Source: Paraescarpia echinospica (taxonomy: Eukaryota > Annelida > Polychaeta > Sabellida > Siboglinidae). From it: 64,000 nt of DNA. The translations under genes were made by a program, and so were the position numbers. Positions 11,191 to 22,578 of the stretch are shown one piece after another; within the stretch, counting starts at the first letter, position 1, and each line of letters opens with the position of its first letter. The notes below the pieces were generated by a model. The model was not told the origin of the DNA. It saw only the letters and a list, made by a program, of their open reading frames with translations, and did not search any database. The stretch covers positions 29,237,717 through 29,301,716 of the forward strand of contig CM034532.1 in assembly GCA_020002185.1 (NCBI GenBank), read 5' to 3'.

Positions 11191-12940
11191 TACTTAATCA
11201 TCTTCGTGTGGATTCACACATAAGGCCGACACCAAAGAACGCCACTGTTGTCTGTCTGGTGCCAGCTTCGTTACTTGGCCCCAGCTCCACCCGAGTGTCT
11301 TCATCTCCCGCTCCACTGATCTCCTCCATGTCTCCTTTGGTCCCCCCTATCTTTCTTGCCACCAGGGGTCCAGCGCATGGCCACTCTTGGAATGGATGTC
11401 AGCGGCATTCTGCAGACGTGTCCGATCCATCTCCATCTGCGGCGTTTAACTTCATGTGAGATTGGCTGCATGTCTGTCCTTTCGTGGAGTTCCGTGTTAG
11501 AGATTTTATTTGGTCAGTAGATTCGTAGAATCCTCCTGAAACACTTGTTTTGAAACACTTCCAGCATCTGGCATATGCCTTTGGTGACCTTCCATGATTC
11601 CGCCGCATATAACAGCACACTCAGGATGTTGCTCTTTAACAGACGGCTTTTGGTTCTGTTGCTTATCTTAGTTGTCTTCCAGATGTTCTTAAGTGCTGCA
11701 TATGCCCCTCTTGCCTTGCTGATCTTTGCCTTGACCTCAGACTCCGAGTTTCCATCTGTTGTCACCTTGGCCCCAAGATAGGTGAACTCGGTCACTTCTT
11801 CAATATGTCTTCCTCCAATTGTGATTGGGTCTACTGTTTGGCTGTTGTTTCGCAGCCTTTGTTTTGTTGTGTTGATATTTAGCCCTGTTTTCCCAGCATT
11901 TCTGGCAAGTTCCTCACTTTGTCTTTGGATGTCTCCGTAGCGGTGTGACAAGAGAGATATGTCATCTGCAAAGTCTAGATCACCTAGTGTATCTGTGAAG
12001 GTCCACTCGATGCCACATTTTTCTAATGTTATTTCTTTCATGACCCAGTCGATCCCAAGGCAGAAGAGGAAAGGGGATAATATGTATCCTTGTTTCACTC
12101 CGGCTTTGATTTCAAAATCTTCTGTCAGGTAATGGCCACATATGACCTTGGACTTAAAGTTGCTATAAAGCAGTTTGATTATGCTCACAATCTTTGGATG
12201 GATTCTATAATGCCGGAGTATACGCCAGAGAGAGTCTCTGTGAATACTGTCGAAAGCCTTTTCAAAATCGACAAAGTTTGCATAAACTGGAGTGTTCCAT
12301 TCCTGACACTGTTCCAGGATCTGCCTTAGTGTAAAAATGTGATCACCACAAGATCTTCCTCTCATAAATCCTGCCTGTTTTTTGCGCAACTGTGGGTCAA
12401 AGGCTGCTGAAATTCTGTCAAGGATTATCCTACTGAAAACTTTACTACTGATGGACAAAAAAGAGTGATCCCTTTCCAGGTGATGCAATTGCTAAGGTCT
12501 CCTTTCTTAGGTAATTTAACAATCAGCCCCGTCTTCCAGTCACCAGGTATTTCTTCTGCCTCCCATATACCTTCGAAGATCTCTGTCAAGGCACCAGCGG
12601 TGACCTCTGCTCCAGCCTTCAGCATCTCTGCACTCACACCGTCTGCTCCCCGTGCTTTCCCTGACTTCATGGTCTTGATAGCTTTCCTCACTTCTTCAGC
12701 AGATGGTGGGTCTGTGTTGATCTGCAGGTCCTCTTCGCTTTCTGGAATGTCTGCTTGATTGCTTGGTGCTTCTTTGTTGGGGATGGTCTCGAAGTGTGTT
12801 TTCCATCTTTGGATCTGTTCTGCTACACCGATGACAGCATTTCCAGTTACATCTTTCACTGGGACGTCGTTAGTTTTAATATTTTTAGTCAGTGTCTTGG
12901 TTATCTTGTACAGTGCAGCCATGTTCTGTGTCTGTGCCAC
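11190..12940 (-). pseudogene. Reverse transcriptase domain of the RTE element
   Basis: The 12,425-12,940 frame encodes the RT N-terminus (GKARGADGVSAEMLKAG, then a PKKGDLSNC block). A frameshift near 12,460-12,485 leads to the 11,514-12,488 frame with KQAGFMRGRSC, VDFEKAFDSI (RT3), AGVKQGYILSPFLF (RT4) and DLDFADDISLLSH (RT5, FADD). A stop at 11,514 precedes the RTE-type C-terminal tail, which continues in the same orientation to about 11,195. At least two frame breaks and one stop make it inactive. Confidence 0.8.
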
Positions 12941-13436
12941 TGTTTCTGCTTCGTCCGCCAGATTTTTGTCTCTTGTCTGCTTTCGTCTTCTTTTTCACTT
13001 CTTTGTCCCGTTCTGAGTATCTAGTATGTAGCTGTACCTTCAGTCGTTGGGATTTGGCATCATTAAGGTTTTTTTTCTTTCATCGATTGTTGTCCATGTG
13101 TCTTATTTGATCCATTCCTCTTTCCTTTTTCTTCTGTACCCTAAAACTTTCTTGTTTGTTTCTGTCAATGCCTGATTGAAACTGTCGATGCTAAATTGTT
13201 GTTCTTCTTGGAGTATGCGAAAGCGGTTTTGCAAGTCCAGCTGGATAGCTTTCCCTGTATTAGTGTTCTTTAACTCTTTCCTGTGTCAAATCGCCGCTGT
13301 TTCTCTCCTCCTTCCTTAGCTTCAAGGACAGCGTTGCCACTACTAGCACACGATCGCTCCCCACATCGGCGCCACGTCTGACTCTGACATCCTGGAGTGA
13401 TCGTCTCCACTTCTGATTAATTACCACATGGTCGAT

Positions 13437-14218
13437 CTAGCTGACAGTGTTGCTATCTGGAGACCTCCAAGTGGTCTTGTGAATGGTTATGTGCTTGAAT
13501 AGAGTTCCACCTATGACTAGGTTATTTGCTACACATAGATCCGAGAGTCTCTCTCCGTTGTTATTCATGCGTCCAAAGCCCTGGGTGCCCATGGCCCTTT
13601 CTCTTCCTGTGTTTTCCTCTCCAATTCTTGCGTTGAGGTCTCCCACCACCACGAGTACATCATGCCGGGTGTAGTCCTGATTTCCTCCTCCAACTGTTCA
13701 TAGAACTCATCCTTGATTTCATCCTCAGCGTCCTCTGTTGGTGCATAGCATGCTATCACGGTCAGCTTTGCAAACTTGGAGTTAAATCTTGTCCTGAGCA
13801 GTCTGTCGTTAATTGGTTTCCACTCCAGCAGAGTTTTTTCCACCTTTCTCGTTTCAATTATGGCTACCCCTCCTCGGTGTTGAATATATGTTCGCCCTGA
13901 ATAAAGTATGGTGTGTCCTGAGGACAGGGTCCTCTTTCCTGAGTCTGTCCATCGCGCTTCGCTCACACGTGAAAGTTCAACATTGTAATGTTCCATCTCC
14001 CGCAGTACTTGCTGAAGCTTTCCTGCTTCATACAATGTTCTCACATTCCAGGAGCCCACTCGTATCTTGGTTTTCGGCTTGAGGAGCTCCAGTCTCGGGG
14101 TGTCAGCTTTCGATTGGGTTTGGCTGACATCCTTCATGATCCCAGCTTCCTGGGTAGCTTTATTCCTCGCACCATTAACGTTTTGTTCTTTGACATTGGT
14201 TTCTGTAGCGTGCAACAA
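13437..14218 (-). pseudogene. APE endonuclease domain of the RTE element
   Basis: Two overlapping frames together give the endonuclease. The first has IRVGSWNVRTLYEAGKL (EN start), SEARWTDSG, GGVAII and IACYAPTEDAEDEIKDEF. After a one-base shift near 13,645 the second gives VVGDLNARIGEE and a stretch ending TTWRSPDSNTVS before a stop at 13,437. Beyond the stop the expected IDHVV motif is still readable, so this stop is a disabling mutation rather than the domain end. The element is not intact. Confidence 0.75.
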
Positions 14219-14460
14219 TTAATATTTTACTACAAATTAATTAACAATATTTTACCCTACTACTTCAATGTTTTTCCAAACACACATATCTATGATATTC
14301 ATCAGCACTGCACACGTGACAGAAATAATCTGTTTATGTCCAGATTCAAACAAACATGAATTTGCCAAAAAATGCATTAGACACAACATAGTAGAGACAG
14401 TTAACAATACACCAAGTATTATCGTTAATAAACTTTAAACTCACAGTCCATATAATTTGT
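14219..14460 (+). mobile_element. Old LINE (Jockey/L2-like), C-terminal portion
   Basis: Immediately after the RTE insertion the plus strand reads FYYKLINNILPYYF and then HCTRDRNNLF. This is the pattern of the extreme RT C-terminus of the same kind of element as 10,070-11,190. The FADD region and roughly 250 residues that should lie between the two parts are absent. Confidence 0.6.
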
Positions 14461-14559
14461 GAACATACACAAAACACTTTTTTATTTTAAATTATGAATC
14501 CATATCATAATACGTATTGAAATGTATACCTTAGTATTAGACTGGAAGGCCAGAACTGT

Positions 14560-14880
14560 TATTTATGTAAAAAGGGCCAAAGTGCTTGACCCCATGTATT
14601 GGAGGAACCATCCCCCGACATCACAAAATGAGTTGCTGCCGGGTCTTGGGTGGTGGAATGCCCCCTAATTCACCCCCTGAAGTGGGCAAAAATTACCTTT
14701 ATTTACGTGAACAGAGCCAAGGCTAAACACAGTTTCAACAGTTTCCCTGGTGTTCCCCCGAGTACGGAATGACCAATGCCAGCAACTTTAAGTGGTGGAA
14801 TCCCCCTGATAGTAACCCCCAAAGATTGACGAAACTGTATTTATTCGAATTTCGTAGTCCGGTAGATGGCGCCAGTCGAT
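14560..14880 (-). repeat. Dispersed repeat, inverted copy of 20,597-21,060
   Basis: The reverse complement matches 20.60-21.06 kb in order: the GGCGCCATCTACCGGACT motif, the CAATCTTTGGGGGTT motif, the TCATTCCGTACTCGG motif, the GTGGGTCTTGG-like block and the terminal GACCCCATGT block. The copy here lacks the internal ~170-bp duplication present at 20.6 kb. No coding potential is seen. Confidence 0.75.
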
Positions 14881-15084
14881 ATGCGGCAAAATGTATAAAT
14901 GTATATCGAGTCGCTACGCAAATATCAAAACAAAAGGATTGGTCAATCTCAAAATTCATAAGCAGTATTCCAGTTGTCAACAGAAGGGTCAAGGCGCTAG
15001 GGAGCTATGGTGGATAAGCAAGGTTGTAAATAAAAGTTTTTTAAATGACGAAGGAATTTTCTTATATTTTCAACTGATCTAGCA

Positions 15085-15730
15085 CTAAGAGGGAGCATAT
15101 TCCAAACAGTTGGTGCAGCAACTAAAAAAGCCCTAGTTCCAATATTAGTGTTGACTCTATGAACAAAACGTAGGTCAGAACTAGATGATCGAAGCTGGAT
15201 AGGTTTTCTTACACGAGTTAGCAGTGAATTGCAAATAAGATGGTTGCTTATTGGACAGTGCCTGGTATGTAATGGTACATATCTTAAATATTATACGAAA
15301 TCGCATAGGAAGCCAATGCAAAGACTTCAAAAGTGGAACAGAGCGAGAAAAACAGGAAATCTTGTAATTACTCTTGCTAGACAATTTTGTACACGCTGAA
15401 GTTTCGTGATATCCTTGCTAACGATATTATAAAGGAGGGAATTGCAATAGTCAAGTCTGCTGCTAACAAGCTTGCAATAGTTTTAGCAACAGAAAATGAC
15501 ATACCGGCGAATACGGCGAAGATCACGAATATGATAAAACAGCAGCGACACGTTTGATATATGTGTTATCATAAATTTAAGTTACTATCAAAGATCACTC
15601 CTAGATTCCGCACCGAGGTTGCTGGCGTGATATGCTGATTCAAAATACGCGTAGGGAAAATCATCAAGTTTACTACGCTGCATTGGAGTACCAAAAATGA
15701 TCAATTCAGTTTTATTTGCATTTAATTTCA
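15085..15730 (-). mobile_element. LINE RT 3' fragment (L2/Rex-like), minus strand
   Basis: Minus-strand frames give WMTDSKLKLNANKTELIIFG (RT6-7 region, 15,588-15,750). Further on they give VPLLKSLHWLPMRFRIIFKI and YQALSNKQPSYL (15,181-15,384). A broken stretch equivalent to VPRVNT...GTRAF...APT follows down to 15,085. The order is correct for an RT C-terminus, but stops and shifts separate the blocks. The 5' part is missing. Confidence 0.7.
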
Positions 15731-15734
15731 ACTT

Positions 15735-16286
15735 GCTGTCAGTCATCCAGTGGAAAGGGCAAAGTGAAGCCATTCCAACTAGTGGAAACGGGTGTAGTGC
15801 ATCAGCACATGATGGCATTGCGGTCCCCGACCTCAGAAGCAGTCGACCTAACAGCCATCACGTCATCTGTTTGCTCCCTATATGAATTTAAGTGCACCGA
15901 CGTCAACGAAGCGAGATACAGAGCCTTCATCAGAATGAGTGATGGGAGTGAGAAGGAGCCACTGGCCAAGATCTGGAAAATCAACTGTGCATCTCCCCCT
16001 CCCTTGTTGCAAGACTTTTACCAACCACATCAGGAGAGCACACTTTGTTGCACGGATGTGGAAGAGGGTTGACCAGCCTGACCCGACTTGCGAGGCGAGG
16101 CCCACTGACTGTGGATGGACAGAGAAATTAAGCAGTTTGGAGCTGGAGTGGTTCCAAGGGAGTTCATTGCCGGAATCTTTGTCAGCAACTCCCATTGATG
16201 CTGAGGACGTCGTCGGAGCGATGGACGATGACGATTCGGACGTCTGGACAGACGATGCCAGTGACGAGAGCGACGAAGATATCTAA
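15735..16286 (+). pseudogene. Repeat-associated acidic-tail ORF remnant, frameshifted
   Basis: Reading from 15,735, one frame gives FQLVETGVV, TDVNEARYRAFI and KINCASPPPLLQDF. After a one-base shift near 16,018 it continues as TNHIRRAHFVARMWKRV, DCGWTEK and an Asp/Glu-rich end (DDDDSDVWTDDASDESDEDI, stop at 16,286). By memory this resembles a multicopy protein family common near transposons in cnidarians and other marine invertebrates (motifs LPPT...H.KRA.YQ..W, then GW, then a Cys-rich stretch and acidic tail). Here the Cys-rich part is missing. The boundary of the 8.7-kb duplication (15,933) cuts through it. The family link is inference. Confidence 0.5.
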
Positions 16287-16546
16287 TCACTAGTCCTGTG
16301 TATGTCGCGTCTGTACTGATGATAGAGATCTTTTTCAAAATGTATTCATGCGTCATCACGTTAATCTAAAAACGAGGCTAACTTAGCATCTCCTTTCGCG
16401 TCTCTAGCAACTGTATGTGAGCAACATGGTTTAGTGTTGTTTTCCATGTTGCTTCTCAGATTCTATAATTCCATTATTCCCCAAAGGATATTGATCTTCA
16501 AAAGGTGTTGATTAAAAATATTAAAAGAGATCCCGTTACAATCTTC

Positions 16547-16547
16547 C

Positions 16548-16623
<76 letters not shown>
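16547..16623. repeat. (AT)n(GT)n microsatellite
   Basis: A compound dinucleotide tract upstream of CR1-like copy C. The same tract with the same length is at 25,285-25,361 in unit 2. Confidence 0.95.
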
Positions 16624-16625
<2 letters not shown>

Positions 16626-16699
16626 TGTAGTGATCATTGTTTAGTAAGTGGAAAGGGGGCAGCAGTATTCTCAGAGAATCTCCTGAGATCTGTTGACAG

Positions 16700-19698
16700 T
16701 GGGACAGGTTGCATCTATTTAAACTAAATTCGCTGGGGGGACTCGCAGAGAAGCCTGAAACTGGAGGCATAGATAAAGACAGCAAAAATTATTCAGCAAA
16801 GAACAGTCTGGAAAACTGTTCTGAAGCTGGATATAAATGTGTTTGTTTAAATGCAAGGAGTATAGTAAACAAAAGAAATGAACTAAACATTATGGTAGAA
16901 GATATTGACCCTCACATAATAGGTATAACCGAATCATGGGCAACCACCGATGTATCAGATGCCGAATTGGGACTGACAGGATATGTAATGTTTAGGAAAG
17001 ATAGAATAGGAAGAAGGTGGAGTTATTTTATATATTAAAGAATCTATCCAGGCTTATGAAATAAAATTAGACAGAGAAGCAGATTGCGAAGAAGCTTTTT
17101 GGTGTAACATAGTTACAGGAAAGTCAGCGTTAACGGTTGGATTAGTTTATCGAAGTCCAAACATAAGCATAGAAGAGAATGAAAAAATACAAAACGCTAT
17201 AAGGGAAGTGAGCAAACGGGACTGTGTTATTATGGGGGATTTCAACCATGGGCATATAAAATGGAAATCTCTACAGAGTATGGGTAGTGAGGACCACAAG
17301 TTTTTAGTTTTAGTACAAGATAGTTTCCTTTCTCAACATGTGCTAGAACCAACCAGGGGAGAGAATGTGTTAGACATAGTTTTGTCCTCACATAATGAAT
17401 TAGTTGACAATGTCAGGGTATGTGAGCCACTGGGGAATAGTGATCACAACCAGATACATTTTACCATCAAAGTAAAATCAGAAAGGAATAGTAAAAAGCA
17501 GTACAGGAGAAATTTCCACAAAGGAAAATATAAGGACATAAGGAAATATTTAGCAAAGATAGACTGGAATAACACACTGAAGAATAAGACAGCAACAGAA
17601 TGCTGGAATATCTTAAAGAGTGAAATTGAATGCATCATCGTCAAATTTGTTCCCTTAAAAACACGGGAAACGGTCCAAAAAGAAACACTTATCGAAAGAA
17701 GCCATTAGAAAAATTCAGTATAAACAAATGATGTGGAAGTCATATCGACGAACTGGAAATGACGAAGACTACAACATTTATAAAGAAGCACTAAACCAAG
17801 CTACAGCTGAAATTAGAAATTCAAAGAGAAGCTATGAACATAAATTAGCTTGTAATATAAAACATGACAGCAAGAGTTTTTATGCGTATGTTCGAAGCAA
17901 ACAGAAAGTTCAGGATAAGGTCGGTCCTCTAGAAGATAGTGCTGGAAATATAATATCAGAAGGATTCTTAATGGCAGAAGACCTGAATGAGTATTTTAGT
18001 TCAGTGTTTACCAGAGAAGACACTAGTTCACTGCCAGTACCAGAGGCTAAGTTCAAGGGGGCAGAATCAGACTATTTAAGACAGTTAATTGTAACCCCAG
18101 AAATGGTAGCTAAGAAAATCAGGGCTATGAAGGATAATAAATCACCTGGAGTGGATGGTATTCCACCCAAACTACTATTGGAAATTGTAGAACAAATTAG
18201 CATACCGCTTGCAACAGTTTTCAACTTGTCATTAGAAGAGGGAGTGGTTCCTTTAGAATGAAAAGAAGCAAACATTATACCGTTATTTAAAAAAGGTTTG
18301 AGAAACAAGTCAAATAATTATAGACCAGTTAGTTTAACATCGGTGATTTGTAAATTATTAGAAAGACTAATTAAAGATCACATGGTGGATTTTCTTGTTA
18401 AACATAACTTGATAAACCCATCTCAACATGGGTTTCTAAAAGCGAGGTCATGCTTAACAAATATGTTATGTTTTTTGGAAGATATCACTAAGTGGGTAGA
18501 TGATGGATCACCAGTAGATATCATCTACTTAGATTTTCAAAAAGCTTTCGACAAAGTGCCACATCAGAGATTACTGCTTAAACTAAAGGCCCATGGCATA
18601 GGAAATGGTATAATTAACTGGATAGAAAAATGGCTGATTGACAGAAGACAGCGGGTAGTTGTTGATGGGGAGGCTTCAAACTGGAAATCAGTTTTGAGTG
18701 GGGTTCCACAGGGATCAGTACTGGGACCTATATTATTCTTAATATATATAAACGATTTGGACGATCATATAGCTAGCAAGGTGTTGAAATTTGCAGATGA
18801 TACAAAAGTGTTTAGAAGGATTAAAAGTGACGGAGATAGACAGCATTTACAAGATGATCTTGACAGGTTGATCAAATGGTCTGAAAAGTGGCAAATGTTG
18901 TTCAATTTTGGGAAATGTAAATGTCTTCACACAGGACATGGGAACGAATATGTAGAATATACAATGGGGGGAACTGTACTAAATACTACTGTAAAAGAAA
19001 AAGACTTAGGGCTGACAATTAGTGCTGACATGAAGGTTTCAGAGCAGTGTGGAATTGCAGCTTCAAAAGGAAATCAAATCCTTGGATGGATTAGGCGAAA
19101 TATAGCATATAAAGAAAAAAAAAAATAATACCGCTGTACAAAACAATAGTTAGGCCTCATTTAGAATATTGTATACAAACGTGGAGGCCATACCGCAAGA
19201 AGGTCATAGATATGCTAGAAAGAGTACAGAGGAGAGCGACTAAAATGATACCAAAACTGAGGGATCTTAGTTATGAAAAACGCCTAAAAGAATGTGGTTT
19301 AACAACACTAGAGACCAGGAGATTGAGAGGAGATCAGATAGAAGTGTTTAAAATATTGAATGGTTATGAAAATATTGATAGAAATATGTTTTTTTCAGTT
19401 AAGAAAGATAGAAAGACTAGAGGACATGAAGTTACATTAGTAAAGGAACAGTGTAGATTAGACGTAAGAAAGTTTTCATTTTCACAAAGGACTGTGGATG
19501 TATGGAACAGATTATCTGATGATTGTGTGGGTGCTAGTAGTGTGAATATGTTTTAAAATAAAATCGACACATACCTAAGAAGGGCTGGATATGTGTAGAT
19601 AAAAGGGTTGGACTCTCGATAAGCCAAAGGGCTTCCTTGTCCACCTGCCATCTAGAGTTAATTCTCTGGATGGCAATCTTGTTAAATCTTGTTAAATC
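16700..19698 (+). mobile_element. CR1-like non-LTR retrotransposon, copy C
   Basis: The most complete CR1-like copy at its 5' side. It covers the EN start (KCVCLNARSIVNKRNEL near residue 45 of the 16,709 frame, then GITESW), the EN end, the RT, the 3' stem-loop (19,646-19,675) and the TTGTTAAATC tail to 19,698. No ORF1 is recognisable upstream, so it is 5'-truncated or ORF1 is lost. It shares the subfamily-specific stem change (T paired with G) with D and E and differs there from A and B. Confidence 0.85.
16709..19556 (+). pseudogene. EN-RT ORF of CR1-like copy C, disrupted
   Basis: EN motifs: LNARSIVNK, IIGITESW, then an extra base near 17,014 that shifts out of the expected GGVILYIKES reading. 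The EN resumes with LVYRSPN, MGDFNHGHIKW and SDHNQIHFTI (17,208-17,708), with another break near 17,660 before the RT. The RT runs from 17,728 to a TGA at 18,259-18,261, where copies A, B and D have Trp (LEWKEA). It reopens from 18,298 with YLDFQKAFDKVPH, SGVPQGSVLGP and FADDTKVF. It shifts again in an A-run at about 19,115-19,127 and ends in the C-terminal frame 19,212-19,556. Not functional. Confidence 0.85.
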
Positions 19699-19974
19699 TA
19701 GTATCGTTGTGTGTCCTAAGTTCGTTCATCGTCCAGTTCAGTGTCCCCTTAGGATTGCTTCGTGTTTTATATTTTGTTTGACTGCTCCTGTGAACATTTA
19801 TGTTGATATTGCAGCTACAATAGGCAATATGCCTGGCTGGTATGAGATGTTTATGTTTATATATGATTAGATTTGAGAAAACCAACACAATACCTAATTG
19901 CCACGGAATTTCGCGATGGACGGACTCGGGCAACTGTAGTATACATACTTACCTTGGATGATGTGGTCATTAAC

Positions 19975-20570
19975 ACAAATTGTGTAACTGCCCCACAACA
20001 TGTAATTGTCCCATGTCCCACCGCTGGTAACTGTCCCAACGAAGGTACATATCTCACTACAGGTAATTCTCCCCTGTACCACCACGGGTAGCTCTCCCTG
20101 TTCACCATAAGTAACTGTACCCATATCCCACTAAATGTAATTGTCCCCAGTCCCACCGCAGCTAATTGTCCCCCATAGGAAACTGGCCCCTGTCTCACCG
20201 CAGGTAACTGTCCCCCAATAAAAAACTGCCCTATGTCTCACCGCAGGTAACTGTCCCACCAGAGGTAAAACCCTCCTCTCCTAGTACAAGTAACTGTCAC
20301 TCCAGAGGGAACTGCCCCTCTCCTACTGCAAGAACATATTTGAACAGTTATCCTGTCGCGTCTGTACTGACGATAGTGTGCTGAAGATGTATGAACAGTT
20401 ACCCTGTCACGTCTTTACTGATGATGTGTGTGGTTATCTTGTTGCGTCGGTTGAGAGTGCTGAAGATATGTAAATAGTTGTCCTGTCGTGCTGTACTAAT
20501 AATGGATGTGCTGAAGATATAATTATGAATAGTTAACCTGTCGCATAGTCCTGTGCATCACTAAGTTAAT
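19975..20570. repeat. Two degenerate tandem-repeat blocks
   Basis: 19,975-20,335 is built from diverged ~25-30-bp units around CCACCGCAGGTAACTGTCCC. 20,340-20,570 is built from ~60-bp units around CCTGTCGCGTCTGTACTGA followed by GTGCTGAAGATAT. A related single unit sits after the acidic ORF at about 16,295-16,325, so CR1-like copy C may have inserted into this repeat. The open frames across it are not convincing genes. Confidence 0.65.
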
Positions 20571-20596
20571 TTGTTATCTTGCAATGATATTGTTAA

Positions 20597-21060
20597 CACA
20601 GCTGTTCTACAACGGCGCCATCTACCGGACTGCGAAATCCGCTAGGTGTTTGCGCGAATAAATATAGTTTCGTCAATCTTTGGGGGTTGCTGTCAGGAGG
20701 ATTCCACAACTTAAAGTTGCTGGCATCGGTCATTCCGTACTCGGGGAACACCAGGGAAACTTTTGAAACTGGGTTTAGCCTTGGCGCCGTTCACATAAAT
20801 AAATGTACTTTTTGGCACACTTCGGGGGCTATTGTCAGGGGGGTTCCACCGCCTAAAGTTGCTGTCATTGGTCATTCCGTACTCGGAGAACACCAGGGAA
20901 ACTTTTGAAACTGTTTTGCCCACTTCAGCTGGATGATTTAGAGAGTATTCCACCACCCAAGACCCGGCAGTAACTAATTTTTATGATGTCGGGGATGGTT
21001 CTTCTAACACATGGGGTCAAACATTTTGGCCCTGTTTATATAAATAAAAGTGCTGGGATC
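20597..21060 (+). repeat. Dispersed repeat with internal ~170-bp duplication
   Basis: Two copies of a block around GGTCATTCCGTACTCGG and AACACCAGGGAAACTTTTGA occur in tandem (about 20,680-20,775 and 20,860-20,925). They are followed by a CACCCAAGACCCGGCAGT block and a terminal TATATAAATAAAAG. An inverted copy is at 14,560-14,880. From 21,061 to 21,650 I see nothing recognisable. Confidence 0.7.
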
Positions 21061-21659
21061 CCGCTCTATATCCATATGTACGTCAATGTGTATACGAGTA
21101 CATATGATCAGTCTTTGTATTATGTATGTAAGTTGATACATTAACTAATTATCAACTATAAAAAAAACAAGTCACATGCTATTCTGATTTGTGTCATGTA
21201 AATGTTGTTGTTTACATTTACGGGGTGGCTCCTGTGCTAGCGATATTATATATATATCTTAAAGGCCATATATTGTCCAAATGTTTTTTCCAGAGAACTA
21301 TGTAAATATACTTGAACATGTGTGTTACTCAATGTTATCACAAATCCGAAGCCACATGTTTGCAAAAACATTGATAACATTGGTCTTAAACAGTGACCTG
21401 GAAATGTCTGTTTTCCGGAAACGTCCGAAGGCGCAGATACGTGACGTCACTCGTGGAACCGGTTATACGGTCACACGGTCTACGCGACTAAATGTTATTT
21501 CATTATAATTATATTTCAGCTGTTTTTATCATTAACATGAATAATTGATGAAGATATGTGGGAAACAGTGACATTTCAGTTGGAAATTCGGTGGACATCT
21601 TCCCAAAAGACCCAATTTGTCGGCAGAAAATTAAACATTTTGTATGTAAAGGACGGGAT

Positions 21660-22578
21660 CCATGCTGCGCATACGGCAAATAACCTCACTTGCGGTTCAG
21701 ATCTGCCGACGGATATATCTTATGAGGTGGAAGATGGGTGTCAAAATACAGTTAGATGTCAATAAATCAACAGTATATGACACATTTGCACGTTTGCTTC
21801 TGTTCAAGGTGACTACGGGGTACCGCGGCGAAGTCTTGCCAGACACATCAGAGGCATGGTCAAACAACCCGGCAGAATTATACTGGGCAGCAAAACAACG
21901 ACGTTCTCACCGCTATTTGAGGCTGACCTGGTGAAACACGTGAAAGAAATGGAGTCATCCATGTACTGCCTAACAATGATTGACCTGCGTCGTTTAACAT
22001 TATGATATTATCGAACGCGTGGGCATAGCACACCCATTCGATGTTACCAGTGGGCTGGCCGGTTTAGATTGGGCAAGGGCCTTCATTCGCCGGCATACAA
22101 CGCTCACCACCAGAAGACCAATTGCAGCTAGCATCGCACATGTGAAAGGGTTGGTTTCGGGCCAAAACGCATTTAGAACTGGGATGAAGCAGCTTTCACT
22201 ACCGTTGCAAAGCCACCTAAGGTTGTTTGTACGAAATACATTAATCAAGTGCGAAAAGTATCCAGCTGGTGTGTTCGTCCCACCTATATTCGTCTTTCCA
22301 CGCATCAACGAATGGTTGAGTATTTGATAAATGGAGCCCTGGCAAGCTCCGTGGTACCGTAAACGCCCGTGGGTCGGGCAACATCGAAAACAAATTATTC
22401 CCGAGATGGTTGCACCTCTTCGTCGACACGGCTGGTTGCCTGCGTCGAGCCATTCAGAAGTAGTAGATCTAGCGAAAGATGGATTCAATGCCAGATCTGT
22501 CACCACTGGTCGCACCATGATTGCACCGAGGGTGGCAGATTTTTTGTTTGTCACAATTGCGAGCCTGACAGTGAGTGA
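21660..22578 (+). pseudogene. Decayed pogo/Tigger-type transposase with C-terminal zinc finger
   Basis: Blocks in three frames are in the right order for a pogo-superfamily transposase. A Psq-like helix-turn-helix gives KIQLDVNKSTVYDTFARL (21,735-21,790). A CENP-B-like HTH region gives EADLVKHVKEMES and CLTMIDLRRL (21,920-21,995), then IAHPFDVTSGLAGLDWARAF and RRHTTLTTRRP (22,025-22,120). The first DDE strand follows as NWDEAAFTTVAKPPKVV (about 22,180-22,230). A PHD-like finger, RWIQCQICHHWSHHDC then FVCHNC, ends at 22,578. Most of the DDE core is missing and frames shift repeatedly. The superfamily call rests on motif memory. Confidence 0.65.

Larger units (their letters stand above)
11180..14218 (-). 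mobile_element. RTE-type non-LTR retrotransposon, nearly full length
   Basis: Read on the minus strand from 14,218, this element has an APE endonuclease, a linker, an RT with FADD box, the RTE-style C-terminus (RRWRWIGHV, then a GKKDRG/RPKETWRR-like stretch) and a stop. A simple (AAGT)n tail lies at 11,180-11,196. A single ORF with a very short 3' UTR and a short simple repeat tail is typical of the RTE clade. It lies inside an older plus-strand LINE whose parts flank it at 11,190 and 14,219. Length is about 3.0 kb, near the usual RTE size. Confidence 0.8.

Noticed and set aside
22000..22554. 184-codon minus-strand frame opposite the pogo remnant
   Set aside because: The plus strand shows ordered transposase motifs in this interval; the minus frame is a shadow.
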